From SAR92 clade bacterium H231 (GTDB taxonomy: Bacteria; Pseudomonadota; Gammaproteobacteria; Pseudomonadales; Porticoccaceae), in NCBI GenBank assembly GCA_025153775.1, contig JAOALC010000003.1, positions 1 through 64,000 of the forward strand: a stretch of DNA of 64,000 nucleotides, given 5' to 3'. Positions 1 through 7,213 of this stretch are shown piece after piece (position 1 is the stretch's first letter; the number at the start of each line of letters is the position of its first letter). Below the pieces are notes generated by a model. The model saw only the letters and a program-made list of their open reading frames with translations. It was not told where the DNA came from and made no database searches. Made by a program: the position numbers and the translations under genes.

Positions 1-101
1 TCATTAAGGACCTCCAGGTAAAGCTTTTCAGCCTCCCGAAAGTTACCTGCAGTGTGTGCTGTTATAGCGGACTCTAAAGTTAACCCTATGGAATTATTCA
101 T
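1..101 (-). CDS. TPR protein, N-terminal fragment (runs off left edge)
   Basis: Reading the minus strand from an ATG at 101 gives 33 complete codons with no stop before the window edge. Residues 11-33 (SAITAHTAGNFREAEKLYLE followed by VLN) fit one tetratricopeptide helix pair, with the usual small/large alternation A..H..G....AE..Y..VL. The start has no strong ribosome binding site, and an AT-rich TATAAT-like word lies just upstream. It sits directly downstream of the flagellin at 266-1504 and in the same direction. TPR-headed glycosyltransferases, sulfotransferases or methyltransferases commonly neighbour flagellin genes, so a filament-modifying enzyme is possible, but the catalytic part lies outside the window and the function is not shown. 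Confidence 0.6.
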   Translation of the reverse strand, partial: MNNSIGLTLESAITAHTAGNFREAEKLYLEVLN

Positions 102-201
102 GCGTATTATAATAGGGGATATTATCCGACAGCGATAGGTCTATTTATCAAGGCCAAAACAGCTATGGCAAGGCATGCAATAATTTGAGAACGTATTAAA
201 A

Positions 202-231
202 AGCCCTCTACATAGTTATATGTCGAGGGCT
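202..231 (-). terminator. Rho-independent terminator after the 412-aa flagellin
   Basis: A hairpin with stem AGCCCTC/GAGGGCT is extended by ACATA/TATGT around a GTTA loop. On the minus strand it is followed by a run of five T. It lies about 35 bases past the flagellin stop and separates it from the TPR gene. Confidence 0.85.
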
Positions 232-265
232 TATAGTGACTGTTTAAAGTCCTTACTAACAGCGA

Positions 266-1504
266 TTACTTTAAAAGAGCTAGTACCGACTGGGCCTGTT
301 GATTAGCTTGCGAGAGCATCGCAGTTGCTGCTTGAGAGATTATCTGAGTGCGTGCTAACTCAGTTGTCTCCGCTGCATAGTCTGCATCTTCAATGCGGCT
401 GCGAGAAGCAACAGTGTTTTGGGATACATTGGTCAGATTATCAACAGCGTGTTCTAGGCGATTAACCCAAGAACCGAACTCTGCGCGCTGAGCAGCAACA
501 CCAGCTATCGCCTTGTCTAGCGATACAATGGTGCCGGATGCCTGTGCGATAGAACTATTCGACGTCCAGGTGCTAAGGTTGCCAGCCATAGGAGTGCCAG
601 CGCCTGTTGCTGAGCCTTTAGTTGTATTTTCAACAGTTAAAGCTGTCTGAACACCAGCCTGAGTTTGGTGTACGAAGGTCAGAAGTTCTCCAGAACCTGC
701 TGCGTCCTGTGTGAATGTAATAGCAGTTGCTGCCCCGTTGTCCGCGACTTCCATTCCCTCAAAGGCTGTAGTGTTACCCATTTCATCGTCAAGTACTTCA
801 ATCAGCTGTGCAAGAGTCACATCGCCAAGATTTGTGCCAGCGGATCCAGCAGCAATGGCATTGGCATCAATCGTAAGTACATCACCGTCTTTGTTAGTAA
901 CGAGAAGATGATCAGTAGCGGCGTATGTGTCCAATATGGCTTGAGTAATGGTCACTGTGTCTACGCCTGCGGTCCCCGCAGTTGAGCCATCGGCTAGGTT
1001 AAAGTCACTGAAGGCAACATTGACAGTCTGTGAAGCGTTTGAACCAATGTTAAACGTAAATGTGCCATTAGCACCTGTACCACCGCTTCCATCCAGAATA
1101 AGGGTGTCATTGTATTCAGTAGTATCTACAACACGATCAATCTCGGTCGCAAGGTTATTAAACTCTTTGTTCAAATTACTTAAATCAGTGTCAGTATTAG
1201 TTTGGTTTAAAGACTGCACTGCTATCTCACGCATGCGTTGTAGCATTGAATCGATTTCGATAGTTGCGCCATCTGCGGTCTGAATCATGGCTATAGCGTC
1301 ATTCGCGTTTCTAACAGCTTGATTCAAACCCGTAACCTGTGCATCCATTTTGGAAATCTGAGCAAGACCGGCAGCGTCATCTGATGCCGAATTTACTCTG
1401 CTGCCTGTTGAAAGACGCTCCATAGTTTGATTCATTGCGCGCTGATTTGAATTCAGTGCATTGGCGGTCAAAGTGGCCGCTGTGTTTGTATTAATAACAG
1501 TCAT
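266..1504 (-). CDS. fliC: Flagellin (412 aa)
   Basis: This is a filament subunit exported by the flagellar type III system. The N-terminal D0/D1 coil (MTVINTNTAATLTANALNSN, then RLSTGSRVNSASDDAAGLAQ) and the C-terminal D1/D0 coil (SRIEDADYAAETTELARTQI, ending SVLALLK) are typical of flagellins. The central 150-300 region is a variable surface domain with one module resembling those repeated in the two larger flagellins downstream. The start is an ATG with an AAGAGGA ribosome binding site, and a sigma-28 promoter lies at 1578-1604. The protein is clearly distinct from the tandem pair at 1779-5597, so it is probably a differently regulated filament component. Confidence 0.95.
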   Translation of the reverse strand: MTVINTNTAATLTANALNSNQRAMNQTMERLSTGSRVNSASDDAAGLAQISKMDAQVTGLNQAVRNANDAIAMIQTADGATIEIDSMLQRMREIAVQSLNQTNTDTDLSNLNKEFNNLATEIDRVVDTTEYNDTLILDGSGGTGANGTFTFNIGSNASQTVNVAFSDFNLADGSTAGTAGVDTVTITQAILDTYAATDHLLVTNKDGDVLTIDANAIAAGSAGTNLGDVTLAQLIEVLDDEMGNTTAFEGMEVADNGAATAITFTQDAAGSGELLTFVHQTQAGVQTALTVENTTKGSATGAGTPMAGNLSTWTSNSSIAQASGTIVSLDKAIAGVAAQRAEFGSWVNRLEHAVDNLTNVSQNTVASRSRIEDADYAAETTELARTQIISQAATAMLSQANQQAQSVLALLK

Positions 1505-1577
1505 CTCTATATCCTCTTAGGGGTAAAAAACAATTTTTGGTACTAAATTTCGTGTAAAACATGTGTCGCTGAAAGGT

Positions 1578-1604
1578 TTATCGACAGCTGAAACGAATAC
1601 TTGA
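1578..1604 (-). promoter_or_regulatory. Sigma-28 (FliA) promoter of the 412-aa flagellin
   Basis: On the minus strand TCAAGT (1604-1599) is followed after 13 bases by GTCGATAA (1585-1578). This matches the FliA pattern TCAAGT-N12/13-GCCGATAA with one change. It lies about 75 bases upstream of the start codon. Confidence 0.8.
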
Positions 1605-1718
1605 GTACAAATTTGCCTTTAACTTTGCGGGTACCTACAGAATTGGTGGTATCTAGAGAGGAGGATGCGGCCAAAGCTGCGCCTTCTAATTGTGGAAATA
1701 GCGGCATCAGAAACCAAA

Positions 1719-1739
1719 AAGCCTCCCGGAGGGAGGCTT
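1719..1739 (-). terminator. Rho-independent terminator after the tandem flagellin pair
   Basis: A perfect 9-bp stem AAGCCTCCC/GGGAGGCTT closes on a 3-base loop and is followed on the minus strand by TTTTTGG. It lies 40 bases downstream of the stop at 1779 and isolates the pair from the 412-aa flagellin gene. Confidence 0.9.
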
Positions 1740-1778
1740 ATTTAGGGTCTCTAATAAAAGGGAGCTTTTGTTTAAGGC

Positions 1779-3680
1779 TTAGCCCTTAAGCAGGGATAGC
1801 ACTGACTGGTTAGACTGATTAGCCTGGGCCAGCATAGCGGTGCTTGCTTGTTGAATAATTTGGGTCCGAGCTAGCTCGGTGGTTTCTTTTGCATAGTCGG
1901 CATCTTCAATGCGGCTGCGCGAGGCGGCGGCATTTTGCGAGCCATTGCTGAGGTTATCGATAGCGTATTCCAGGCGATTCATACCGGCACCAAAGATGGC
2001 GCGCTGGGCATTAATACCGTCTAGGGCGGCATCGATTTCAGCCAGGGCAGTATTGGCTGCTGTGTCAGTGGCAATAGACAGACCAGACATATCGCGGCCA
2101 TAGACACTGGTAATAGCACTGAACCCGGCGGTTACCTGGGTAACAGCATTGGCAATATCAAAGCCACCGTCATCGGCGGTAATGGTGGGGTTAGAGAGTA
2201 CTTTTTTGGCGCTTTCATAGGTAAACACCAGGCCTTCGGCAATCGCATCAACACCGGCGTTCACTTCAGCCACTGTGAGCGGGGTCGCGTTGGCAACCAC
2301 AGTTGGCGTGATTATCGAAACACCCGTGGTTCTGGCCGTAAATACAATCTTGTCTGCATCTGCAGCATCTACGGCTACGGTGAACGCAAAGGTACCATTT
2401 TGGTAATTAGCTTCGTTTTGAATGGCCGCAACCAAGTTTGCTCGAGTAGCTGCGTTAGTAGCATCAGCATCGGTAATTTGGTCTATTTCAGCGGTGGTAA
2501 TAGTGAGGTCGGTAGTACCGTCACTAATGGTATAAGCTGTGCCAGCTGTAGCGATTGCATCAACTGCGGCGTCAGCCACGCCCGCTACGTCAAAACTCTG
2601 TGCTTCGGTGGCCACCGCAGCTTGCTTGGACACTGTAAAGCCCAGGCCTGCATGATCTGCATGGGAGGTAATAGCGCTGGCAAGGGCATCAATAGTGGTT
2701 ACGCCGCTGGCATCAACCGTTAGGCTATTTTCGCCATCGGAGAGCACTACATTGCCATCAATGGCAGCAACATTGGCATCTGAGAGGGCTGTTCTATAGA
2801 TCGCAGCTACTGCAGTGACGGATTTGCCTTCAGTGGTAACTGTCATATTGCCAGCCACCTGAACACCGCCATCAAGAGCGGTAAATGTAGGTGGTGTGGC
2901 CACTGCCTCAGCAGTATTGTAGGTAAACGCTATCCCCGTTCCGGCGGCATTGGCCGCCGCTGTGAACTTCAAGTGGCCATAAAGGGGGTGCGCCTGAATA
3001 TCTGTTAGCAAATCTGCTGTGCTAGTCGGAGTAGTGTATGCAGCTGTTGAATAATCGAGGGTTATGGTGGTTGTGCCATCAGAAATATTGACTGCTTGGT
3101 CAATAGCGCTAGCAGTTCCATCAGCAATAATCGAGTCGTATACAGCCGCTATATTAGTAGTAGGAGCATTCAGGCTCCAATCACCAAAGGACACATCCAT
3201 TACCTGCTGAGCATTGGCGCCAATCTGATAGGTAGCTGTGCCATTGCTGGCGGTACCAGCGGTGCCATCCAAAATATTGTCACCATTCCACTGGGAATTT
3301 TTGGCAACTCGGGCAACTTCATCTTTCAGTTGCTGGAATTCTAGATCCAGGCTGCCCTGGTCAGTGGTGGTCACTGTACCGTTGGTGGCTTGCACTGCGA
3401 GTTCGCGCATGCGCTGCATCATATTGCCGAGCTCTATCGAGGCTCCATCGGCGGTTTGAATCATGCTGATAGCGTCACCGGCGTTTTGAACCGCTTGGTC
3501 CAGGCCTTTAATCTGGGAGGTCATTCGAGAGGAAACGGCAATACCCGCCGCATCGTCCTGAGCAGAGTTGACACTCTTACCGGTCGATAGGCGCTCCATA
3601 GACGTTTGCATTGCGCGATCGTTCTTGGCCATCGCGTTCTGAGTAATGACGGCAGAGATGTTTGTATTAATAATTGCCAT
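1779..3680 (-). CDS. fliC: Large flagellin, second gene of the tandem pair (633 aa)
   Basis: A filament subunit with conserved D0/D1 ends (MAIINTNISAVITQNAMAKN; SRIEDADYAKETTELARTQI; ending SVLSLLKG) and an unusually long central domain of roughly 350 residues. That domain holds about three copies of a module of pattern 'SDGTT..T-D...-L..I..H..Y..L.FT...', resembling flagellin 'IN'-type inserts. The start ATG has AAAGGA upstream. Only 24 bases separate it from the flagellin at 3705-5597, with no terminator or promoter between them, so the two are probably co-transcribed. Most of its length is almost identical to that neighbour, except two islands (about 2221-2630 and 2909-3115). Confidence 0.95.
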   Translation of the reverse strand: MAIINTNISAVITQNAMAKNDRAMQTSMERLSTGKSVNSAQDDAAGIAVSSRMTSQIKGLDQAVQNAGDAISMIQTADGASIELGNMMQRMRELAVQATNGTVTTTDQGSLDLEFQQLKDEVARVAKNSQWNGDNILDGTAGTASNGTATYQIGANAQQVMDVSFGDWSLNAPTTNIAAVYDSIIADGTASAIDQAVNISDGTTTITLDYSTAAYTTPTSTADLLTDIQAHPLYGHLKFTAAANAAGTGIAFTYNTAEAVATPPTFTALDGGVQVAGNMTVTTEGKSVTAVAAIYRTALSDANVAAIDGNVVLSDGENSLTVDASGVTTIDALASAITSHADHAGLGFTVSKQAAVATEAQSFDVAGVADAAVDAIATAGTAYTISDGTTDLTITTAEIDQITDADATNAATRANLVAAIQNEANYQNGTFAFTVAVDAADADKIVFTARTTGVSIITPTVVANATPLTVAEVNAGVDAIAEGLVFTYESAKKVLSNPTITADDGGFDIANAVTQVTAGFSAITSVYGRDMSGLSIATDTAANTALAEIDAALDGINAQRAIFGAGMNRLEYAIDNLSNGSQNAAASRSRIEDADYAKETTELARTQIIQQASTAMLAQANQSNQSVLSLLKG

Positions 3681-3704
3681 TATTTATATCCTTTGTACTT
3701 TTAA

Positions 3705-5597
3705 TTAGCCCTTCAGCAGGGATAGCACCGACTGGTTAGATTGATTAGCCTGGGCCAGCATAGCGGTGCTTGCTTGCTGAATAATTTGGGTCCGAGCTAG
3801 CTCAGTGGTTTCTTTAGCGTAGTCGGCATCTTCAATGCGGCTGCGCGAGGCGGCGGCATTTTGCGAGCCATTGCTGAGGTTATCGATAGCGTATTCCAGG
3901 CGATTCATACCGGCACCAAAGATGGCGCGCTGGGCATTAATACCGTCTAGGGCGGCATCGATTTCAGCCAGGGCAGTATTAGCTGCTGTGTCAGTGGCAA
4001 TAGACAGACCAGACATATCGCGGCCATAGACACTGGTAACAGCACTGAACCCGGCGGTTACCTCGGTAACTGCATTGGCAATATCAAAGCCACCGTCATC
4101 GGCGGTAATGGTGGGGTTAGAGAGTACTTTTTTGGCGCTTTCGTAGGTAAATGTGAGACCTGCATCCACTGCATCCGTGCCTGCTACCTTGGTTGCTACT
4201 GTATGACCAGTGGCTCCCCCCACCAATGTTGGCGCTATGGTTGCCACACCAGTAGATTTCGCGGTAAAGCGCAGATTAGTGGTCGTATCTGGGTCTGCGT
4301 CCACAGTGAATAGGAAGTTGGCGTAGTCTGCTTCAGCTTGAATCGTAGCAATTAAATTGGCGCGAGTTGCAGCATTGGTATTATCGCCATCTATGGCGTC
4401 TACCTCAGCACCAGTCATAGTGAGAATCGTTGTACCATCACTGATAGCAATATCTGTGCCGCCGCCAGAAATAGTTTCTACATTGGCATCAGTTAATCCA
4501 GCAACTGTAAAGGCAGCTGCAACACCAGCGACCGCTGTGGTTTTAGAGACTGTAAAGCCCAGGCCTGCATGATCTGCATGGGAGGTAATAGCGCTGGTAA
4601 GGGCATCAATAGTGGTTACGCCGCTGGCATCAACCGTTAGGCTATTTTCGCCATCGGAGAGCACTACATTGCCATCAATGGCAGCAACATTGGCATCTGA
4701 GAGGGCTGTTCTATAGATCGCAGCTACTGCGGTGACGGATTTGCCTTCAGTGGTAACTGTCATATTGCCAGCCACCTGAACACCGCCATCAAGAGCGGTA
4801 AATGTAGGTGGTGTGGCCACTGCTTCAGCAGTTTTGTAGGTAAAGGCAATGCCTGTTCCCGCCGCATTGGCAGCTACTGTAAAGTCTAAATTAGCGTAGA
4901 TAGGGTGCGCCTGAATATCGGTTACCAGGTCTGCTGTATCTGTAGGGGTATCGTATGCCGCTGAGGCGTAGTCAATACGCATGGTAGTGGTGCCATCGGA
5001 CAGGGTCACCATCTGGTCAATACCGGTAGCAGTCCCATCAGCAATAATCGAGTCGTATACAGCCGCTATATTAGTAGTAGGTGCATTGAGGCTCCAATCA
5101 CCAAAAGACACATCCATTACCTGCTGAGCATTGGCGCCAATCTGATAGGTAGCTGTGCCATTGCTGGCGGTACCAGCGGTGCCATCCAAAATATTGTCGC
5201 CATTCCACTGGGAATTTTTGGCAACTCGGGCAACTTCATCTTTCAGCTGCTGAAATTCAAGATCCAGGCTGCCCTGGTCAGTGGTGGTCACTGTACCGTT
5301 GGTGGCTTGCACTGCGAGTTCGCGCATGCGCTGCATCATATTGCCGAGCTCTATCGAGGCTCCATCGGCGGTTTGAATCATGCTGATAGCATCACCGGCG
5401 TTTTGAACCGCTTGGTCCAGGCCTTTAATCTGGGAGGTCATACGAGAGGAAACGGCAATACCCGCCGCATCGTCCTGAGCAGAGTTGACACTCTTGCCGG
5501 TCGATAGGCGCTCCATAGTCGTTTGCATTGCGCGATCGTTCTTGGCCATCGCGTTCTGAGTAATGACGGCAGAGATGTTTGTATTAATAATTGCCAT
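3705..5597 (-). CDS. fliC: Large flagellin, first gene of the tandem pair (630 aa)
   Basis: A filament subunit nearly identical to its downstream neighbour over the first ~195 residues, a central block and the last ~150 residues. The divergent islands are at about 4147-4552 and 4837-5033. D0/D1 signatures are intact at both ends, so both copies look functional. The start ATG has an AAGGA ribosome binding site. A long ~140-base leader runs back to a sigma-54 promoter at 5752-5766. The pattern of shared and unshared blocks suggests duplication followed by gene conversion or module replacement in the surface-exposed part. Confidence 0.95.
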   Translation of the reverse strand: MAIINTNISAVITQNAMAKNDRAMQTTMERLSTGKSVNSAQDDAAGIAVSSRMTSQIKGLDQAVQNAGDAISMIQTADGASIELGNMMQRMRELAVQATNGTVTTTDQGSLDLEFQQLKDEVARVAKNSQWNGDNILDGTAGTASNGTATYQIGANAQQVMDVSFGDWSLNAPTTNIAAVYDSIIADGTATGIDQMVTLSDGTTTMRIDYASAAYDTPTDTADLVTDIQAHPIYANLDFTVAANAAGTGIAFTYKTAEAVATPPTFTALDGGVQVAGNMTVTTEGKSVTAVAAIYRTALSDANVAAIDGNVVLSDGENSLTVDASGVTTIDALTSAITSHADHAGLGFTVSKTTAVAGVAAAFTVAGLTDANVETISGGGTDIAISDGTTILTMTGAEVDAIDGDNTNAATRANLIATIQAEADYANFLFTVDADPDTTTNLRFTAKSTGVATIAPTLVGGATGHTVATKVAGTDAVDAGLTFTYESAKKVLSNPTITADDGGFDIANAVTEVTAGFSAVTSVYGRDMSGLSIATDTAANTALAEIDAALDGINAQRAIFGAGMNRLEYAIDNLSNGSQNAAASRSRIEDADYAKETTELARTQIIQQASTAMLAQANQSNQSVLSLLKG

Positions 5598-5980
5598 TGT
5601 AAAAATCCTTCATCTTTATTTAAGTCATGGGTGCGCAGCTACGCTGAGCCAAACTTCGTTAAAAATATAAAAGGTTCCGTTCCATACCTTTATCTAAAAT
5701 TCTGTTGTCTTTAAAAGCAAACCCTTAAAAAGACTACTTAGTTCAAGAAATGCAAAAGCAATGCCAACTTTTTGCGATATGCCGCAATTATTTTATTAAA
5801 TGCAACAAAATCAATGAGTTAAAAATATTTAGGCGAGCGAAAAAACAGCGAATGCTGTTAATGTGGCAAATAATTGCCATAGGAAGTTGCCACCTGTCGG
5901 GAAACCGGCAGGCATTTAGAGGGGATTCTGTGACTGGGCTGCTATAGACCAGCTATGTTGGTTGCCGGAGCGGCCTTTAG
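5598..5980. other. Intergenic region between flaG and the tandem flagellins
   Basis: This 383-base stretch holds the sigma-54 promoter at 5752-5766 and an AT-rich leader for the flagellin pair. A weak 8-bp inverted repeat (5893-5912) follows flaG but lacks a T-run. No credible gene was seen on either strand. Confidence 0.7.
5752..5766 (-). promoter_or_regulatory. Sigma-54 (RpoN) promoter of the tandem flagellins
   Basis: On the minus strand TGGCAT-N5-TTGC matches the -24/-12 consensus TGGCAC-N5-TTGC, with exact GG-GC spacing and one change. It implies a leader of about 140 bases before the ATG at 5597. RpoN control of flagellin genes, with a FleQ-type activator, is established in other gammaproteobacteria. 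Confidence 0.75.
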
Positions 5981-6403
5981 TTAAAAAACCTCATCAAATA
6001 GCACGCCCTTTAGGGAATCCAGCTGTTTTGACATGCGCAGCACGGCATCGCCAGGCAATGTGCGAATCACCTCACCCGTATTGGTGTCGGTCACCTGCAC
6101 CACAAAGCGCCTAGATGAATCATCGCGGGAGAAGTGCAGAGCAGTAGGCACTTTTTTTACCGCTGCATTAAGCGCTTCCATAGCCTCATGAATCTTGGCA
6201 GCATTGTCGCTGATTTGACTAATGGACTCGCCCTTGCGGGAGGAGAGCTCTTTGCTCATATCCTGCGCTGTGGTCTTGGCAGCTTCGACCTTGACCTGTG
6301 CTTCAGCGGGAGCAGATGGACCCGCTCCAGTCTGAACTGGAGGTCTGGCTTGCGCCACCTCTGCAGGCGGTGCACTTCTAATACCTAAGTCACCTGATGT
6401 CAT
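5981..6403 (-). CDS. flaG: FlaG family flagellar protein
   Basis: A small protein (140 aa from this start) with a disordered Pro/Ala-rich N-terminus, a coiled middle and the conserved FlaG C-terminal strand pattern (FVVQVTDTNTGEVIRTLPGD). FlaG proteins are linked to filament length and assembly. An in-frame GTG at 6412 would add three residues but has no ribosome binding site, while the ATG at 6403 has GGTGAG four bases upstream. A consensus sigma-28 promoter lies at 6499-6525. FlaG usually sits between flagellin and fliD; here it is upstream of the flagellins and fliD is not in the window. Confidence 0.88.
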   Translation of the reverse strand: MTSGDLGIRSAPPAEVAQARPPVQTGAGPSAPAEAQVKVEAAKTTAQDMSKELSSRKGESISQISDNAAKIHEAMEALNAAVKKVPTALHFSRDDSSRRFVVQVTDTNTGEVIRTLPGDAVLRMSKQLDSLKGVLFDEVF

Positions 6404-6498
6404 ATCACTCACCGTTAATAATGTAACCCGACTTTTATAAGCGGGGTCAGCTAGCCCCTAACGACCATTATTGGTGGATAGAGGAATCTTCAAAGTTA

Positions 6499-6525
6499 TT
6501 ATCGGCAGTAGATTGAGAAGCTTTA
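6499..6525 (-). promoter_or_regulatory. Consensus sigma-28 (FliA) promoter of flaG
   Basis: Minus strand TAAAGCTT at 6525-6518 and GCCGATAA at 6506-6499, with 15 bases between TAAA and GCCGATAA, match the enterobacterial FliA consensus exactly in the core. It lies about 95 bases upstream of the flaG ATG. Confidence 0.88.
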
Positions 6526-6670
6526 ATAGTTTCTTCAATTATTTTTTATAGACCGATAAAACCCTCTAATAAACCCTGGGCCCCCGGCTATGAGCCCGGT
6601 GTCGGTAAGGTTATACTATATTCCATTGTTGAATCTATGCAGATCGCATTATCTGTAGATAACTTGGAGT

Positions 6671-7213
6671 ATGGCTGTGGTGGTTGCTGCTATAGGGCTA
6701 ATTGATAGGCTTACCGAGATAATCGGGCGCGTGATTTCCTGGCTGACTTTGATTATGGTTTTTCTGGTGGTCACTGTGGTGGTAATGCGTTACTTTCTTG
6801 AGATGGGCTCGATCGCCCTGCAGGAGTTGGTTACCTATATCCACGCCATGGTGTTTATGCTGGGTATTGCCTTTACCCTTAAGCGTGGTGGCCATGTGCG
6901 GGTAGATATTTTCTATCGCGACTTTCCGGCGCAGAGAAAGGCGCTTGTGGACCTGTTGGGCGGGTTGTTCTTTCTTATTCCTGTAACCCTGCTGATCTTT
7001 GTAACCAGCTGGGACTATGTGGCTGCAAGCTGGGCCATTACTGAGACCTCGGCAGAGAATAATGGCCTGCCGTTTATTTATCTGCTGAAAACCCTAATGC
7101 TCATTATGCCCGGCATGCTGCTACTGCAGGGTATTGCTGAGGTCTTAAAGAGCGGGTTAATACTGTCAGGCCGCGGCCCTACAGAGCATGAAACCGTCGG
7201 GCCTATTCTCTGA
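6671..7213 (+). CDS. dctQ: TRAP transporter small permease (DctQ family)
   Basis: The 180-aa inner membrane protein has four predicted membrane helices (about residues 20-45, 55-75, 95-120 and 135-155). It has the DctQ pattern 'VVMRYF' after the first helix and 'RGGHVRVD' after the second. It forms the small membrane subunit of a sodium-driven TRAP uptake system for organic acids or similar solutes. A GGAG ribosome binding site precedes the ATG. Its stop overlaps the start of dctM (TGATG), so the two are translationally coupled. No DctP solute-binding protein is adjacent, so the substrate cannot be inferred. Confidence 0.9.
   Translation: MAVVVAAIGLIDRLTEIIGRVISWLTLIMVFLVVTVVVMRYFLEMGSIALQELVTYIHAMVFMLGIAFTLKRGGHVRVDIFYRDFPAQRKALVDLLGGLFFLIPVTLLIFVTSWDYVAASWAITETSAENNGLPFIYLLKTLMLIMPGMLLLQGIAEVLKSGLILSGRGPTEHETVGPIL

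Larger units (their letters stand above)
1779..5597 (-). repeat. Tandem flagellin gene duplication
   Basis: Two ~1.9-kb direct copies (1779-3680 and 3705-5597) share long stretches differing by only scattered, mostly silent bases. These are interrupted at matching positions by two clearly divergent islands of about 200 and 400 bases. The 24-base spacer is not part of the repeat. Confidence 0.9.

Noticed and set aside
665-5507. Many plus-strand open frames opposite the flagellins
   Set aside because: They are antisense shadows of high-bias flagellin codons; none has a family match or ribosome binding site, and the same frames recur in both tandem copies.
5893-5912. Inverted repeat downstream of flaG as a terminator
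   Set aside because: Stem has a mismatch on the transcribed strand and there is no T-run.
6552-6559. Plus-strand ACCGATAA as a sigma-28 -10 for the TRAP operon
   Set aside because: The position 15 bases upstream reads CTTC instead of TAAA, and the distance to dctQ is long.
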